A stretch of 43,761 bases of DNA, taken from contig NZ_FRFA01000025.1 of assembly GCF_900143535.1 (NCBI RefSeq), forward strand, positions 1 through 43,761, in the 5' to 3' direction. Below the pieces are notes generated by a model. It searched no databases. It was not told where the DNA came from and worked only from the letters and a program-made list of their open reading frames with translations. The translations under genes were made by a program, and so were the position numbers. Positions 23,994-32,284 of this stretch are shown here, in pieces (position 1 is the first letter of the stretch; each line of letters starts with the position of its first letter). The DNA comes from Tateyamaria sp. Alg231-49. GTDB taxonomy: Bacteria > Pseudomonadota > Alphaproteobacteria > Rhodobacterales > Rhodobacteraceae.

Positions 23994-24598
23994 AGAGAGG
24001 CGGGCGGCACCGTTCCAAATGTCCCTTCCAAGTCCAAAGCTTCGGCAAGTCGTGCCCGATATTGCGCGCGGGTGATCTCGACAGCGCCCAGACTGGACAG
24101 GTGGGGGGTCAAAAACTGCGTGTCAAATAGGGTGAAACCGGTCTGGGTCAGATGATCAACTGTTGCCGCCAGTGCCATTTTTGAAGCGTTCGTGGCCCGC
24201 GAGAACATGCTTTCCCCAAAAAACGCGGCACCCAATGTGACCCCATAAACGCCGCCAACCAAATGCGTACCGTCCCAGATTTCGACGGAATGCGCATAAT
24301 TGCTACGGTGCAAGTCACTGTAAAGGTTATATATTTCAGAGTTGATCCATGTGTCCGCCCGGTCTGCGCACCCATCTACAACACCGGTGAAATCGGTGTT
24401 CAGGCGGACTGTCCAGTCACTACGTCGCATCGCCCGGGCCAAGGATCGTGAGATGTGCAGACCGTCCAGCGGCAACACCCCCCGCAGGCGTGGGTCGACC
24501 CAGAAAATGTCCGGATCATCGCGCGACTCGGCCATCGGAAAGATGCCGGATGCATAGCCATGCAACAACAGTTCAGGCGTCAACGCGCTGTCTGCCAT
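23957..24598 (-). CDS. aat: Leucyl/phenylalanyl-tRNA-protein transferase
   Basis: This 213-residue enzyme adds Leu or Phe to N-terminal Arg/Lys of proteins in the N-end-rule pathway leading to ClpAP. Family blocks are YASGIFPMAESRDDPDIFWVDP, RGVLPLDGLHISRSLARAMRR, VRLNTDFTGVVDGCA, TWINSEIYNLYSDLHR, AHSVEIWDGTHLVGGVYGV and GAAFFGESMFSRATNASKMAL, with FTLFDTQFLTPHLSSLGA. Length is normal. Its 3' end overlaps the convergent DUF2155 gene. Confidence 0.95.
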   Translation of the reverse strand: MADSALTPELLLHGYASGIFPMAESRDDPDIFWVDPRLRGVLPLDGLHISRSLARAMRRSDWTVRLNTDFTGVVDGCADRADTWINSEIYNLYSDLHRSNYAHSVEIWDGTHLVGGVYGVTLGAAFFGESMFSRATNASKMALAATVDHLTQTGFTLFDTQFLTPHLSSLGAVEITRAQYRARLAEALDLEGTFGTVPPASLQEVVQRRTQTS

Positions 24599-24692
24599 AG
24601 AACCTCATATCCACTTGGGGTGCGCCAATGGCCACGATGATAGGGGGCAAAAGCTTTAGAACCAACCCTGCCAAAAGCGCGCGAATGCCGCC

Positions 24693-26039
24693 TTAGGCCA
24701 TGTGACTTTCAAGCCAGTGTTCTAGCCAGTGGATGTTGTAATTGCCGGTGTGAATGTCTTGTTCTGCCAGCAACTCGTTGAACAGGGGCACGGTGGTGTC
24801 CACACCATCGATAATCAGCTCACCCAAGGCGCGGTGCAACCGGGCCAATGCCTCGGGTCTGTCGCGTCCGTGCACAATCAGTTTGCCGATCAGACTGTCG
24901 TAATAGGGCGGTATGGAATAGCCGTCATAGAGGGCCGAATCCATGCGCACGCCAAGGCCGCCGGGCGCGTGATACTGCGTGATCCGACCCGGTGAGGGTG
25001 AGAAATTCGGCAGCTTTTCTGCATTCAAGCGGACTTCGATAGAGTGACCGTTGATCTCAAGGTCTTCTTGCTGGAACGTCATTTCCATGCCGGAGGCCAC
25101 GCGGATCTGTTCGCGCACCAGATCGACACCGAAAATGGCCTCTGTGACCGGGTGTTCCACCTGCAAGCGCGTGTTCATCTCGATGAAAAAGAACTCACCC
25201 TTTTCGTAGAGAAACTCGATTGTGCCAGCGCCTATGTAGTTGATCTTGGCGACAGCATCCGCACAGACTTTGCCGATTTTGGCGCGTTCTTCGGCGGAAA
25301 TCGCAGGGCCGGGGGCCTCTTCGAATACTTTTTGGTGGCGGCGCTGCAGCGAACAGTCCCGCTCGCCCAGATGCACAGCGCGCCCCTTACCATCCCCAAA
25401 GACTTGAATTTCGATGTGGCGTGGAGTGGTGAGATACTTTTCGATGTAGACTTCGTCATTGCCAAAGGCAGCCTTGCCTTCGGCCCGTGCGGTCATGAAC
25501 GCGCTTTCCATGTCGGCCGCTGTCTGAGCGACTTTCATGCCGCGACCGCCACCGCCTGCTGTGGCCTTGATGATGACGGGGTACCCCATCTCTTCACCAA
25601 GTTTTTTGGCATCTTCCAATGTGTCCACGCCGCCGTCGGATCCGGGCACACAAGGAACGCCAAGGGCCTTCATCGTATCCTTGGCCGTGATCTTGTCACC
25701 CATGACGCGGATATGTTCCGCTGTGGGGCCAATAAAGGTCAGGTCGTGATCTTCGACGATCTGAACAAACTGGGCGTTTTCAGACAGGAAACCATAGCCG
25801 GGATGGATTGCCTCGGCGCCGGTGATTTCGCAGGCAGAGATGATCGCTGGAAAAGACAGGTAGGATTGCGTCGAAGATGGCGGGCCGATGCAAACGGATT
25901 CGTCGGCCATACGGACATGCATGGCATCCGCGTCTGCGGTGGAGTGCACGGCAACGCTTGCAATGCCCATTTCACGTGCGGCCCGGATAACGCGCAGCGC
26001 GATTTCGCCGCGGTTGGCAATCAGGATTTTGTTGAACAT
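24693..26039 (-). CDS. accC: Acetyl-CoA carboxylase, biotin carboxylase subunit
   Basis: This 448-residue ATP-grasp enzyme carboxylates biotin on AccB, the first half-reaction of fatty acid synthesis. Landmarks are MFNKILIANRGEIALRVIRAA, HPGYGFLSENAQF, the glycine-rich ATP lid ATAGGGGRGMK, ERDCSLQRRHQKVFEEAPG, FIEMNTRLQVEHPVTE and GHSIEVRLNAE. The start at 26039 gives the conserved N-terminus; the frame is open 30 codons upstream. accB lies 10 bases upstream in the same operon. Confidence 0.97.
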   Translation of the reverse strand: MFNKILIANRGEIALRVIRAAREMGIASVAVHSTADADAMHVRMADESVCIGPPSSTQSYLSFPAIISACEITGAEAIHPGYGFLSENAQFVQIVEDHDLTFIGPTAEHIRVMGDKITAKDTMKALGVPCVPGSDGGVDTLEDAKKLGEEMGYPVIIKATAGGGGRGMKVAQTAADMESAFMTARAEGKAAFGNDEVYIEKYLTTPRHIEIQVFGDGKGRAVHLGERDCSLQRRHQKVFEEAPGPAISAEERAKIGKVCADAVAKINYIGAGTIEFLYEKGEFFFIEMNTRLQVEHPVTEAIFGVDLVREQIRVASGMEMTFQQEDLEINGHSIEVRLNAEKLPNFSPSPGRITQYHAPGGLGVRMDSALYDGYSIPPYYDSLIGKLIVHGRDRPEALARLHRALGELIIDGVDTTVPLFNELLAEQDIHTGNYNIHWLEHWLESHMA

Positions 26040-26049
26040 GCGCGCTCCC

Positions 26050-26541
26050 TTATTCGAGGATGACGAGAGGTGCGCCAAATTCGACCGCTGCCCCATCGTC
26101 CACAAGGATGCGTTTGACGGTGCCTGCACGCGGGGCAGGGATGTGGTTCATGGTCTTCATCGCCTCGACGATCAGCAATGTGTCGCCTTCGGCCACTTTC
26201 TGGCCAACAGAGATGAAGGTCGGAGCGCCGGGCTCGGCTTGCATATAGACTGTGCCGACCATCGGAGATGGCACGGCGCCGGGGTCATCGGCGGGATCAG
26301 CTGCGGGTGCCGCTGCCGCGGGTGCCGGGCTTGCTGGCGCGCTGGCGGCTGGGACGGGTGCTGCGGCGGGCAGGGCCTGAACAGCGACCTGTTGTCCAGT
26401 GTGGCGCGAGACGCGCACGTTCAGGCTGTCATCTTCGCCGTATTCGCGTTTCACCTGAACTTCGGTCAGATCGTTTTCACGCAGCAGTTCTGCCAGAGCC
26501 TGGATAAAGGCGACGTCGGCGTCCTGATTTTTTTTGCTCAT
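26050..26541 (-). CDS. accB: Acetyl-CoA carboxylase biotin carboxyl carrier protein
   Basis: This 163-residue protein has an N-terminal helical part ([19 protein letters not shown]), a flexible Pro/Ala-rich linker (about 65-90) and a C-terminal biotinyl domain with [18 protein letters not shown] and the biotin attachment site EAMKTMNHI (Lys is the modified residue). It carries carboxybiotin between AccC and the carboxyltransferase. Start [10 protein letters not shown] at 26541. It is first in the accB-accC pair. Confidence 0.96.
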   Translation of the reverse strand: MSKKNQDADVAFIQALAELLRENDLTEVQVKREYGEDDSLNVRVSRHTGQQVAVQALPAAAPVPAASAPASPAPAAAAPAADPADDPGAVPSPMVGTVYMQAEPGAPTFISVGQKVAEGDTLLIVEAMKTMNHIPAPRAGTVKRILVDDGAAVEFGAPLVILE

Positions 26542-26697
26542 TTTTGTCCTCAAGCCTTTGGCATCAGCAAGGAGCCGCATGCCACACAGTGGTGCGTGTA
26601 TAGCGGGCGATTGAGGCCGTGAAAAGCGCCCTTGATGACCTTGCGCTATTCTCGGCGTTACAGGGGGGCAACAGCAGGGCAGGTAGTGCTTAAAATG

Positions 26698-26726
26698 CCA
26701 GCACGGAGCCGAGGGCTCCGTGCTGG
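26698..26726. terminator. Strong hairpin between livF and accB
   Basis: Perfect 13-base arms (CCAGCACGGAGCC and its complement) flank a 3-base loop. It lies 28 bases past the livF stop. On the minus strand it is followed by CATTTTAAG, a weak T tract, so it most likely ends the liv operon transcript. Confidence 0.65.
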
Positions 26727-26754
26727 TAAATTCTTGCCTGACGCTGACCGGAGA

Positions 26755-27510
26755 TCAGATTGCGAGGTATTCTGCGCGCAACTCTTCGTTTTCCAGCACC
26801 TCGGCCGCAGTCCCGTCAAATACGATGCCACCGGTGTCGAGAATGACGGCCCGATCTGCCAATTGCAGTGCGCGTACGGCGTTTTGTTCGACAAGGATGG
26901 TCGTGATCCCTTGTTCTTTGATGATGCTGAGCGTCTTTTCAATCTCGTCCACGATCACTGGCGCGAGGCCTTCGTAGGGTTCATCAAGAAGCAGCACTTT
27001 GATGTCGCGGGCCAGCGCACGCGCGATGGCAAGCATTTGTTGCTCGCCTCCGGACAGGGTGGTGCCCTCTTGCGTGCGGCGTTCGCCGAGACGCGGGAAC
27101 AGTCCGTAAAGCCGTTCGATCGACCATCCGATTGGGGGTGCGATCTGAGCGAGTTTCAGGTTTTCTTCGACTGTGAGGCCGGGAATGATGCGGCGATCTT
27201 CGGGCACAAGGCCCAGACCGGCCTGAGACGCCTCGTGACTGGACATTTTGTGCAAGGGCTGGTGGTCCAGCCAGATCTCGCCATGGGTCACTTGTGGGTC
27301 GCCGATGCGCGCGATCGAGCGTAGAGCCGACGTTTTTCCGGCTCCGTTGCGCCCGAGCAGGGCAAGGATTTCGCCCTCGTGCACGTTAAAGCTGATGCCC
27401 TGGACGATGTAGCTTTCGCCGTAATAGGCGTGCATGTCCCAAACGGACAGAAAGGCTGGGGCGGTTTGGGCGTGGCTGACGCCTTTGGAAAAATCTGGTT
27501 TGACGTTCAT
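26755..27510 (-). CDS. livF: Branched-chain amino acid-type ABC transporter ATP-binding protein LivF
   Basis: This 251-residue ATPase has Walker A ALLGRNGAGKTSALRS, LVPEDRRIIPGLTVEENL, signature LSGGEQQMLAIARAL, Walker B VLLLDEPYEGLAP and switch His replaced in the family manner (ILVEQNAVRALQLADRAVIL). The EDRRIxxxLTVEENL block is typical of LivF. It has about 20 extra residues at the N-terminus before FLSVWDMHAYYG. It is last in the operon, 95 bases after livG. Confidence 0.92.
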   Translation of the reverse strand: MNVKPDFSKGVSHAQTAPAFLSVWDMHAYYGESYIVQGISFNVHEGEILALLGRNGAGKTSALRSIARIGDPQVTHGEIWLDHQPLHKMSSHEASQAGLGLVPEDRRIIPGLTVEENLKLAQIAPPIGWSIERLYGLFPRLGERRTQEGTTLSGGEQQMLAIARALARDIKVLLLDEPYEGLAPVIVDEIEKTLSIIKEQGITTILVEQNAVRALQLADRAVILDTGGIVFDGTAAEVLENEELRAEYLAI

Positions 27511-27582
27511 GTCGTTGTCCTCGCTTTTGGGCGGGGTAGGGCAGAGGACACCTCCGCCTTACGATTTCTGTTCGGCCGTAAA

Positions 27583-27599
27583 GCGGGCGCGTTGCCCGC
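27583..27599. repeat. Hairpin between livG and livF
   Basis: GCGGGC / GCCCGC arms of 6 bases with a 5-base loop lie in the 95-base livG-livF gap. With no T run it may act as an mRNA stability or processing element rather than a terminator. Confidence 0.4.
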
Positions 27600-27605
27600 C
27601 TCCGG

Positions 27606-28370
27606 TTATGCCGCGTCTTGCGTTTCGCCCAAGTAGGCTTCGCGCACCTTGGGGTGTCCCTTGATCTTGTCGGGCGTGTCTTCGACCAGTGGCGTGCCTT
27701 GGGCCAGTACCGTGATCCGTTCAGCAAGAGAGAACACCACATGCATGTCGTGTTCGATGATTGCGATGGTGATGTCGCGCTCATCCTTGATCTGCTTCAA
27801 GAGATCGATGGTGTTGTTCGTGTCGGCCCGCGCCATGCCAGCGGTCGGTTCGTCAAGCAGCAGCAGGCGTGGCTCTTGCGCCAGACACATGCCGATTTCC
27901 AAACGACGTTTGTTACCGCGAGACATGGTTGCCGCGTTGTCGCCGCGCGCATCGGCCATGCCCATTTCTTCGAGCATGTGTTCGGCCCGCTCTACGATCT
28001 CGCGGTCCTTGTACATGTCGATAAACGCGTTCGGCGTGAACGATCCGTCACGTTTGGCGAAGCAGGGGATCAACATATTTTCCAACACGCTCAGGTCGCC
28101 AAAAATTTCTGGCGTCTGAAACACTCGGGAAATACCCATCTGGTTGATCTCGTAGGGCTTGCGTCCCAATACAGATTTGCCGTCGAACATGACCGAGCCT
28201 GTGTCCGGGATCAGCTTGCCCACGAGGCAGTTCAGCAGAGTGGACTTGCCCGCCCCGTTGGGGCCGATGATCGCGTGGCAGGAGTTTTCTGCCACACTCA
28301 GGTTTACGTCTCCAAGCGCTTGCAGACCGCCAAACCGTTTGCCCACGTTTTTGATGTCGAGAATACCCAT
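27606..28370 (-). CDS. livG: Branched-chain amino acid-type ABC transporter ATP-binding protein LivG
   Basis: This 254-residue ATPase has Walker A IIGPNGAGKSTLLNCL, GISRVFQTPEIFGDLSVLENM, Walker B RLLLLDEPTAGMA and switch His IIEHDMHVVFSLAERITVL, all typical of LivG. The ABC signature is unusual: MSRGNKRRLEIG stands where LivG usually has LSYGQQRRLEIA. It lies 12 bases after livM. It works as a heterodimer with LivF on the LivH-LivM channel. Confidence 0.92.
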   Translation of the reverse strand: MGILDIKNVGKRFGGLQALGDVNLSVAENSCHAIIGPNGAGKSTLLNCLVGKLIPDTGSVMFDGKSVLGRKPYEINQMGISRVFQTPEIFGDLSVLENMLIPCFAKRDGSFTPNAFIDMYKDREIVERAEHMLEEMGMADARGDNAATMSRGNKRRLEIGMCLAQEPRLLLLDEPTAGMARADTNNTIDLLKQIKDERDITIAIIEHDMHVVFSLAERITVLAQGTPLVEDTPDKIKGHPKVREAYLGETQDAA

Positions 28371-28382
28371 GTGAAAGGCTCC

Positions 28383-29582
28383 TTATTCCGCAGGTGTGGT
28401 TTTGCCGTCCGGAGTGTCCGAACTTGGGTTTTTGCGCTTGAACAGCTTGGCAATCCGTTGCCCGCCCTCAACCAGCCCGCCGGGCAGGAAGATCACGACC
28501 AGCATAAAGATCAGGCCCAGTGTCAGGTGCCAGCCCTTACCGATGAAGGGATAGATCAGCGTGACGACAAAGTCCTCAAGCCCATCTGGCAGGAAGGCGA
28601 ACCATTCATGCAGGATGGTCGAGTTGATCTTGGACATGATGTTCTCCATGTACTTGATCATGCCCGCACCCAGAACCGGGCCAATCAGCGTGCCCGCACC
28701 GCCAAGGATGGTCATCAAGACGACTTCACCACTTGCGGTCCAGAACATGCGCTCGGCCCCCACTTGGGTATCCATCGCCACCATCAGACCACCAGCAAGA
28801 CCGGCATACATGCCCGACACCACAAAGGCCGCAAGCGTGTAGGGCCGTGCATTTAGGCCGGTGTAGTTCAGGCGTTGCTGATTTGACTTGATCGCGCGCA
28901 ACATCATCCCGAAGGGCGAATTGAAGATCCGGATCGCAAGATAGAAGCTTGCCAGCATTGCAATCGCAGCCACGTAGTACCCGACATTGAATGTGAACAA
29001 CCATGATCCCACGGACCATTCAAAGCTGGAGCCCATTTCAAGCCCGAACAGGTTGGCTTTGGGCGATGCACCTGCCTCCAGCGCACCGTCCAGAATGCGC
29101 GGGTCCTGCAATTTAGGCTGCAGACCCGTTTCACCGCCCGTGATGGGTGTCAGTACCGAATAGGCAAGGGCATAAGACATTTGCGCAAATGCGAGCGTAA
29201 GGATCGAGAAATAGATGCCCGAACGGCGCAGACTGATCCATCCGACCAGCAGGGCAAACAGCCCCGCGACTATGACTGACACAGCAATCGCCGGAATGAT
29301 GTTCATCGTCAGCAGCTTCATCATCCACATCGCGGCGTAAGAACCGACACCGAGGAAAGCGGCGTGTCCGAAGGACAAATAGCCGGTCAAGCCGAACAGA
29401 ATGTTGAAACCGATGGCAAAGATGCCGAAGATTACAAACCGTTGCATCAGGTCAGGGTAGCCCGCGTTGAACTGCGCCATACCCGAGCCTTCAGGGAAGG
29501 GGTTGAGGATGAAGGGGGCCAGTAACGTAAGTACGAAGACCAGCAACAGGAGGTTTGTGTGTTTTTTGTCTAGTCCGAGCAT
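28383..29582 (-). CDS. livM: Branched-chain amino acid-type ABC transporter permease LivM
   Basis: This 399-residue membrane protein has about ten hydrophobic helices and family blocks [48 protein letters not shown] and [15 protein letters not shown], followed by [20 protein letters not shown]. The C-terminus is a charged cytoplasmic tail. A GGAGG site overlaps the livH end just before the ATG, and only 3 bases separate the two genes. It forms the transport channel with LivH. Confidence 0.93.
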   Translation of the reverse strand: MLGLDKKHTNLLLLVFVLTLLAPFILNPFPEGSGMAQFNAGYPDLMQRFVIFGIFAIGFNILFGLTGYLSFGHAAFLGVGSYAAMWMMKLLTMNIIPAIAVSVIVAGLFALLVGWISLRRSGIYFSILTLAFAQMSYALAYSVLTPITGGETGLQPKLQDPRILDGALEAGASPKANLFGLEMGSSFEWSVGSWLFTFNVGYYVAAIAMLASFYLAIRIFNSPFGMMLRAIKSNQQRLNYTGLNARPYTLAAFVVSGMYAGLAGGLMVAMDTQVGAERMFWTASGEVVLMTILGGAGTLIGPVLGAGMIKYMENIMSKINSTILHEWFAFLPDGLEDFVVTLIYPFIGKGWHLTLGLIFMLVVIFLPGGLVEGGQRIAKLFKRKNPSSDTPDGKTTPAE

Positions 29583-29585
29583 GGT

Positions 29586-30617
29586 TTAATCCTCCATCAC
29601 GCCTTTGCGGCCCATCAAGCCACGGGGACGGGTGAGCAGAATGATGATTGCAACCAGGTAGATGATGATCTGGTTGATACCGGGCAGGAATTCGAGGACC
29701 TCACGCATCGACGCAAAGCTTTCCAGAATGCCAAGCAGGAAGCCCGCAAGCACCGCGCCGGGCAGGCTGCCCATGCCACCGACAACCACCACCACAAAAC
29801 TGAGCACGAGGAAGTCCATACCCATGTGATAGTTCGGTGAGTTGATCGGTGTGTACATCACCCCGGCGAGACCCGCGACGGCGGCAGCCAGTCCGAACAT
29901 CAGTGTGAAGCGTTTGTCGATGTTAATGCCCAGCAGTTGGACCGTTTCGCGGTCTGCCATTCCGGCCCGCACAACCATCCCGAAGGTGGTGAATTGGAGG
30001 AAGGCAAATACGCCGCCAATGATAATGGCCGCAAAGGCAAAATAGACCAGTCGCCAGTATGGATAGATGATCGTGTTGGGGTCAAAACCCAGCGCTGCAC
30101 CAAAGTCGAAAGAGCCTTTGAACGCATCGGGTGCGGGCGTCGGGATCGGGTTGGCGCCATAGTAATACTTGATGATCTCTTGGAGAACGATGGCCAGACC
30201 AAAGGTTACAAGGATCTGGTCTGCGTGGGGGCGGCTGTAGAAGTGCTTGATCAGGCCGCGCTCCATCGCGACGCCGATCAGGACCATGACTGGAATGGCG
30301 AACAGAATCGAAATGGGCACCGCCCAGTCAATTATTACATCCCCAGTAGCCTGCCCGAAAATATCGTAGATGTAAGGCACCTCGACTTGCAGCGGATTGC
30401 CCAAAAAGTCTTTTTGCGTTTCGTCGATGACGGTATGGCTGATTTGCAGCAGACGGCTGAGTGTCACAGCGCAGAATGCACCGATCATGAACAACGCCCC
30501 GTGGGCAAAGTTCACGACACCAAGCGTGCCAAAGATCAACGTCAGCCCCAGCGCAATCAGCGCATAGGCGGAGCCTTTGTCGAGTCCATTGAGAATTTGA
30601 AGGATGATCGCGTCCAT
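29586..30617 (-). CDS. livH: Branched-chain amino acid-type ABC transporter permease LivH
   Basis: This 343-residue membrane protein has family blocks GLDKGSAYALIALGLTLIFGTLGVVNFAHGALFMIGAF, VMLIGVAMERGLIKHFYSRPHADQILVTFGLAI, and GMADRETVQLLGINIDKRFTLMFGLAAAVAGLAGV, then GGMGSLPGAVLAGFLLGILES. It has a longer periplasmic insert than E. coli LivH around residues 60-85. It follows the binding-protein gene by 95 bases across a strong hairpin. Confidence 0.93.
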   Translation of the reverse strand: MDAIILQILNGLDKGSAYALIALGLTLIFGTLGVVNFAHGALFMIGAFCAVTLSRLLQISHTVIDETQKDFLGNPLQVEVPYIYDIFGQATGDVIIDWAVPISILFAIPVMVLIGVAMERGLIKHFYSRPHADQILVTFGLAIVLQEIIKYYYGANPIPTPAPDAFKGSFDFGAALGFDPNTIIYPYWRLVYFAFAAIIIGGVFAFLQFTTFGMVVRAGMADRETVQLLGINIDKRFTLMFGLAAAVAGLAGVMYTPINSPNYHMGMDFLVLSFVVVVVGGMGSLPGAVLAGFLLGILESFASMREVLEFLPGINQIIIYLVAIIILLTRPRGLMGRKGVMED

Positions 30618-30676
30618 CGGCCTAACCTTTGGTTGGAACGTTTTGTGCCGCGCGGCGTCTGAGGCCCGGGCAGGGT

Positions 30677-30699
30677 AGGGTGGGCAATTTGCCCACCCT
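30677..30699. repeat. Perfect hairpin between the binding-protein gene and livH
   Basis: Eleven-base arms (AGGGTGGGCAA and its complement) flank one central base. In the direction of the liv transcript no T run follows, so I read it as an mRNA-stabilising or partial-termination element that lets the binding protein be made in excess over the permease, as known for many ABC operons. On the plus strand it is followed by TATTTT. Confidence 0.55.
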
Positions 30700-30712
30700 T
30701 ATTTTGATACGC

Positions 30713-32050
30713 TTATGCGCCTGGGTTGCAGGCACCCAGCTCGCCACCAAAGATCGACGCGTCATACGTGACCTGAGATGTTGGCGTGACTTCGACGATC
30801 TCAAGAAGGTCGAACTCGGAAGTTGGGTTCTCTTTACCCTTCACAACCAGCACGTCTTTGAAGCACTGGTGATCTTCGCCGCGATACAGCGTTGGGCCAT
30901 TGCCCATTCCGTCGAATTCGAAGTCCGAAAGGGCTTCGCCAACGGCGCATGGGTTGAACGAGCCGGCACGTTCGACGGCATCTGCATACAGCAGGGCCTG
31001 AACGTAGCACGTGTGTGCCGCCTGGCTGGGTGGGAAGCCGTATTTGGTGCCGAAGGACTGAACGAACTGCTTGGAACCTTCGTCCTGCAGCGACCAGTGC
31101 CAGTTGGTGGAACCGAAGATACCCTTAACGTTGGCACCGGCACCTTTCGCCATCAGGCGAGAGTAGAGCGGAACAACGATTTCGAAGTTCTTGTCGTTCA
31201 CCAGCTTGTCACGCAGGCCGAACTGAACCGCGTTGGTCAGCGAGTTCACCATGTTTCCGCCGTAGTGGTTCAGAACCAGAACGTCAGCACCGGACTGCAG
31301 AACAGGCGCGATGTAGGAAGAGAAGTCAGTCTGCGTCAGCGGCGTTTTCACAGCTGCAACAGTTTCCCAACCCATGGCTTCGGTGGATGTGCGTACGGCT
31401 TCTTCTGTGGTGTAACCCCAGTTGTAGTCCGCTGTCAGGTGATAGGCGCGACGGTCCGTGCCGTAGTTGTTGGCAAGGATCGGGGCCAGAGCAGCACCAG
31501 ACATGTACGAGTTAAAGAAGTGACGGAAGCCGTTGGCTTTCTTGTCTTTACCCGTTGTGTCGTTGGAGTGCGTCAGACCGGCCATGAAGATCACGCCCGC
31601 TTCTTGGCAAAGCGCCTGAACGGCAACAGCCACACCGGAGGACGAGCCACCTGTGATCATGACGGCGCCGTCTTTTTCGATCATCGAACGGGCCGAAGCG
31701 CGAGCTGCGTCAGATTTCGTCTGCGTGTCACCCGTGACGTATTCAACCTTCTTGCCCAGGATGCCGTTGCCTTGCAGGGCCTTGGACGAGAATGTGTTCA
31801 TCAGGCCGCCGTCGCCGCCACCGTTCAGGTGCTCGACTGCAAGCTCATAAGCACGCAGTTCGTCTGCACCCTCATCAGCGTAGGGGCCGGATTGTGGCAC
31901 GTTGAAACCCAGAGTAACCGACGAGCCTGTGGGTTCGTTGGTAAACGCCGCGGCAGATTGTGCCGTGAAAATCGTTGGTGCTGCGACGCCGGCGCCGGCA
32001 ATTGCGCCGGTTTTAAGAACACCGCGACGTGTCAGGTTCATTTTGGACAT
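30713..32050 (-). CDS. ABC transporter substrate-binding protein (LivJ/UrtA-like)
   Basis: This 445-residue periplasmic binding protein has a Tat-like signal MNLTRRGVLKTGAIAGAGVA cleaved near QSAAAF. Family blocks of the type 1 fold amino-acid/amide-binding group are VTLGFNVPQSGPYADEGADELRAYELAVEHLN, IEKDGAVMITGGSSSGVAVAVQALCQEAGVIF and AYHLTADYNWGYTTEEAVRTSTEAMG. The ligand cannot be settled: branched-chain amino acids, amides and urea are all possible for this family. Start MSKMNLTRR at 32050. It heads the liv operon and is divergent from the ScfR-type regulator. Confidence 0.9.
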   Translation of the reverse strand: MSKMNLTRRGVLKTGAIAGAGVAAPTIFTAQSAAAFTNEPTGSSVTLGFNVPQSGPYADEGADELRAYELAVEHLNGGGDGGLMNTFSSKALQGNGILGKKVEYVTGDTQTKSDAARASARSMIEKDGAVMITGGSSSGVAVAVQALCQEAGVIFMAGLTHSNDTTGKDKKANGFRHFFNSYMSGAALAPILANNYGTDRRAYHLTADYNWGYTTEEAVRTSTEAMGWETVAAVKTPLTQTDFSSYIAPVLQSGADVLVLNHYGGNMVNSLTNAVQFGLRDKLVNDKNFEIVVPLYSRLMAKGAGANVKGIFGSTNWHWSLQDEGSKQFVQSFGTKYGFPPSQAAHTCYVQALLYADAVERAGSFNPCAVGEALSDFEFDGMGNGPTLYRGEDHQCFKDVLVVKGKENPTSEFDLLEIVEVTPTSQVTYDASIFGGELGACNPGA

Positions 32051-32178
32051 GAAAATCCTCCCATTTGTTGAAATGCGCAGTCCCCTCTCCTCAGGTGGGA
32101 CGCGCGGCACCTATTGATGCAAATCCCTTATCGCGCATGATGTGAAAACCAAGCAATAAACCCTTTGTTTTTCACAAC

Positions 32179-32222
32179 TATCTTGTAAATATATACACAA
32201 GAGTACGGCGTATCTTGTAAAT
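32179..32222. promoter_or_regulatory. Twin 12-base direct repeats in the divergent region
   Basis: TATCTTGTAAAT occurs exactly twice, at 32179-32190 and 32211-32222, 32 bases apart, about three helical turns. The first copy is also half of an inverted repeat CTTGT...ACAAG (32182-32201). The sites lie in the 234-base gap between the ABC binding-protein gene and the ScfR-type regulator gene, so they are good candidates for that regulator's operator. Confidence 0.55.
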
Positions 32223-32284
32223 TTAGTTATGTTGCAGCGCAGAAACACGTTGATATAGAACGTGAAATCAATAGGAGGCGCACC

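Noticed and set aside
25044..26063. Long plus-strand open frame opposite accC
   Set aside because: It is the antisense shadow of a well-supported biotin carboxylase gene; no motif, and such frames are common opposite GC-rich genes.
27618..28856. 412-codon plus-strand frame opposite livG and livM
   Set aside because: It crosses two real genes and their gap and has no domain signs; shadow frame.
30629..32071. 480-codon plus-strand frame opposite the ABC binding-protein gene
   Set aside because: The minus strand encodes a complete binding protein with signal peptide and conserved blocks. The opposite frame has no recognisable protein features.
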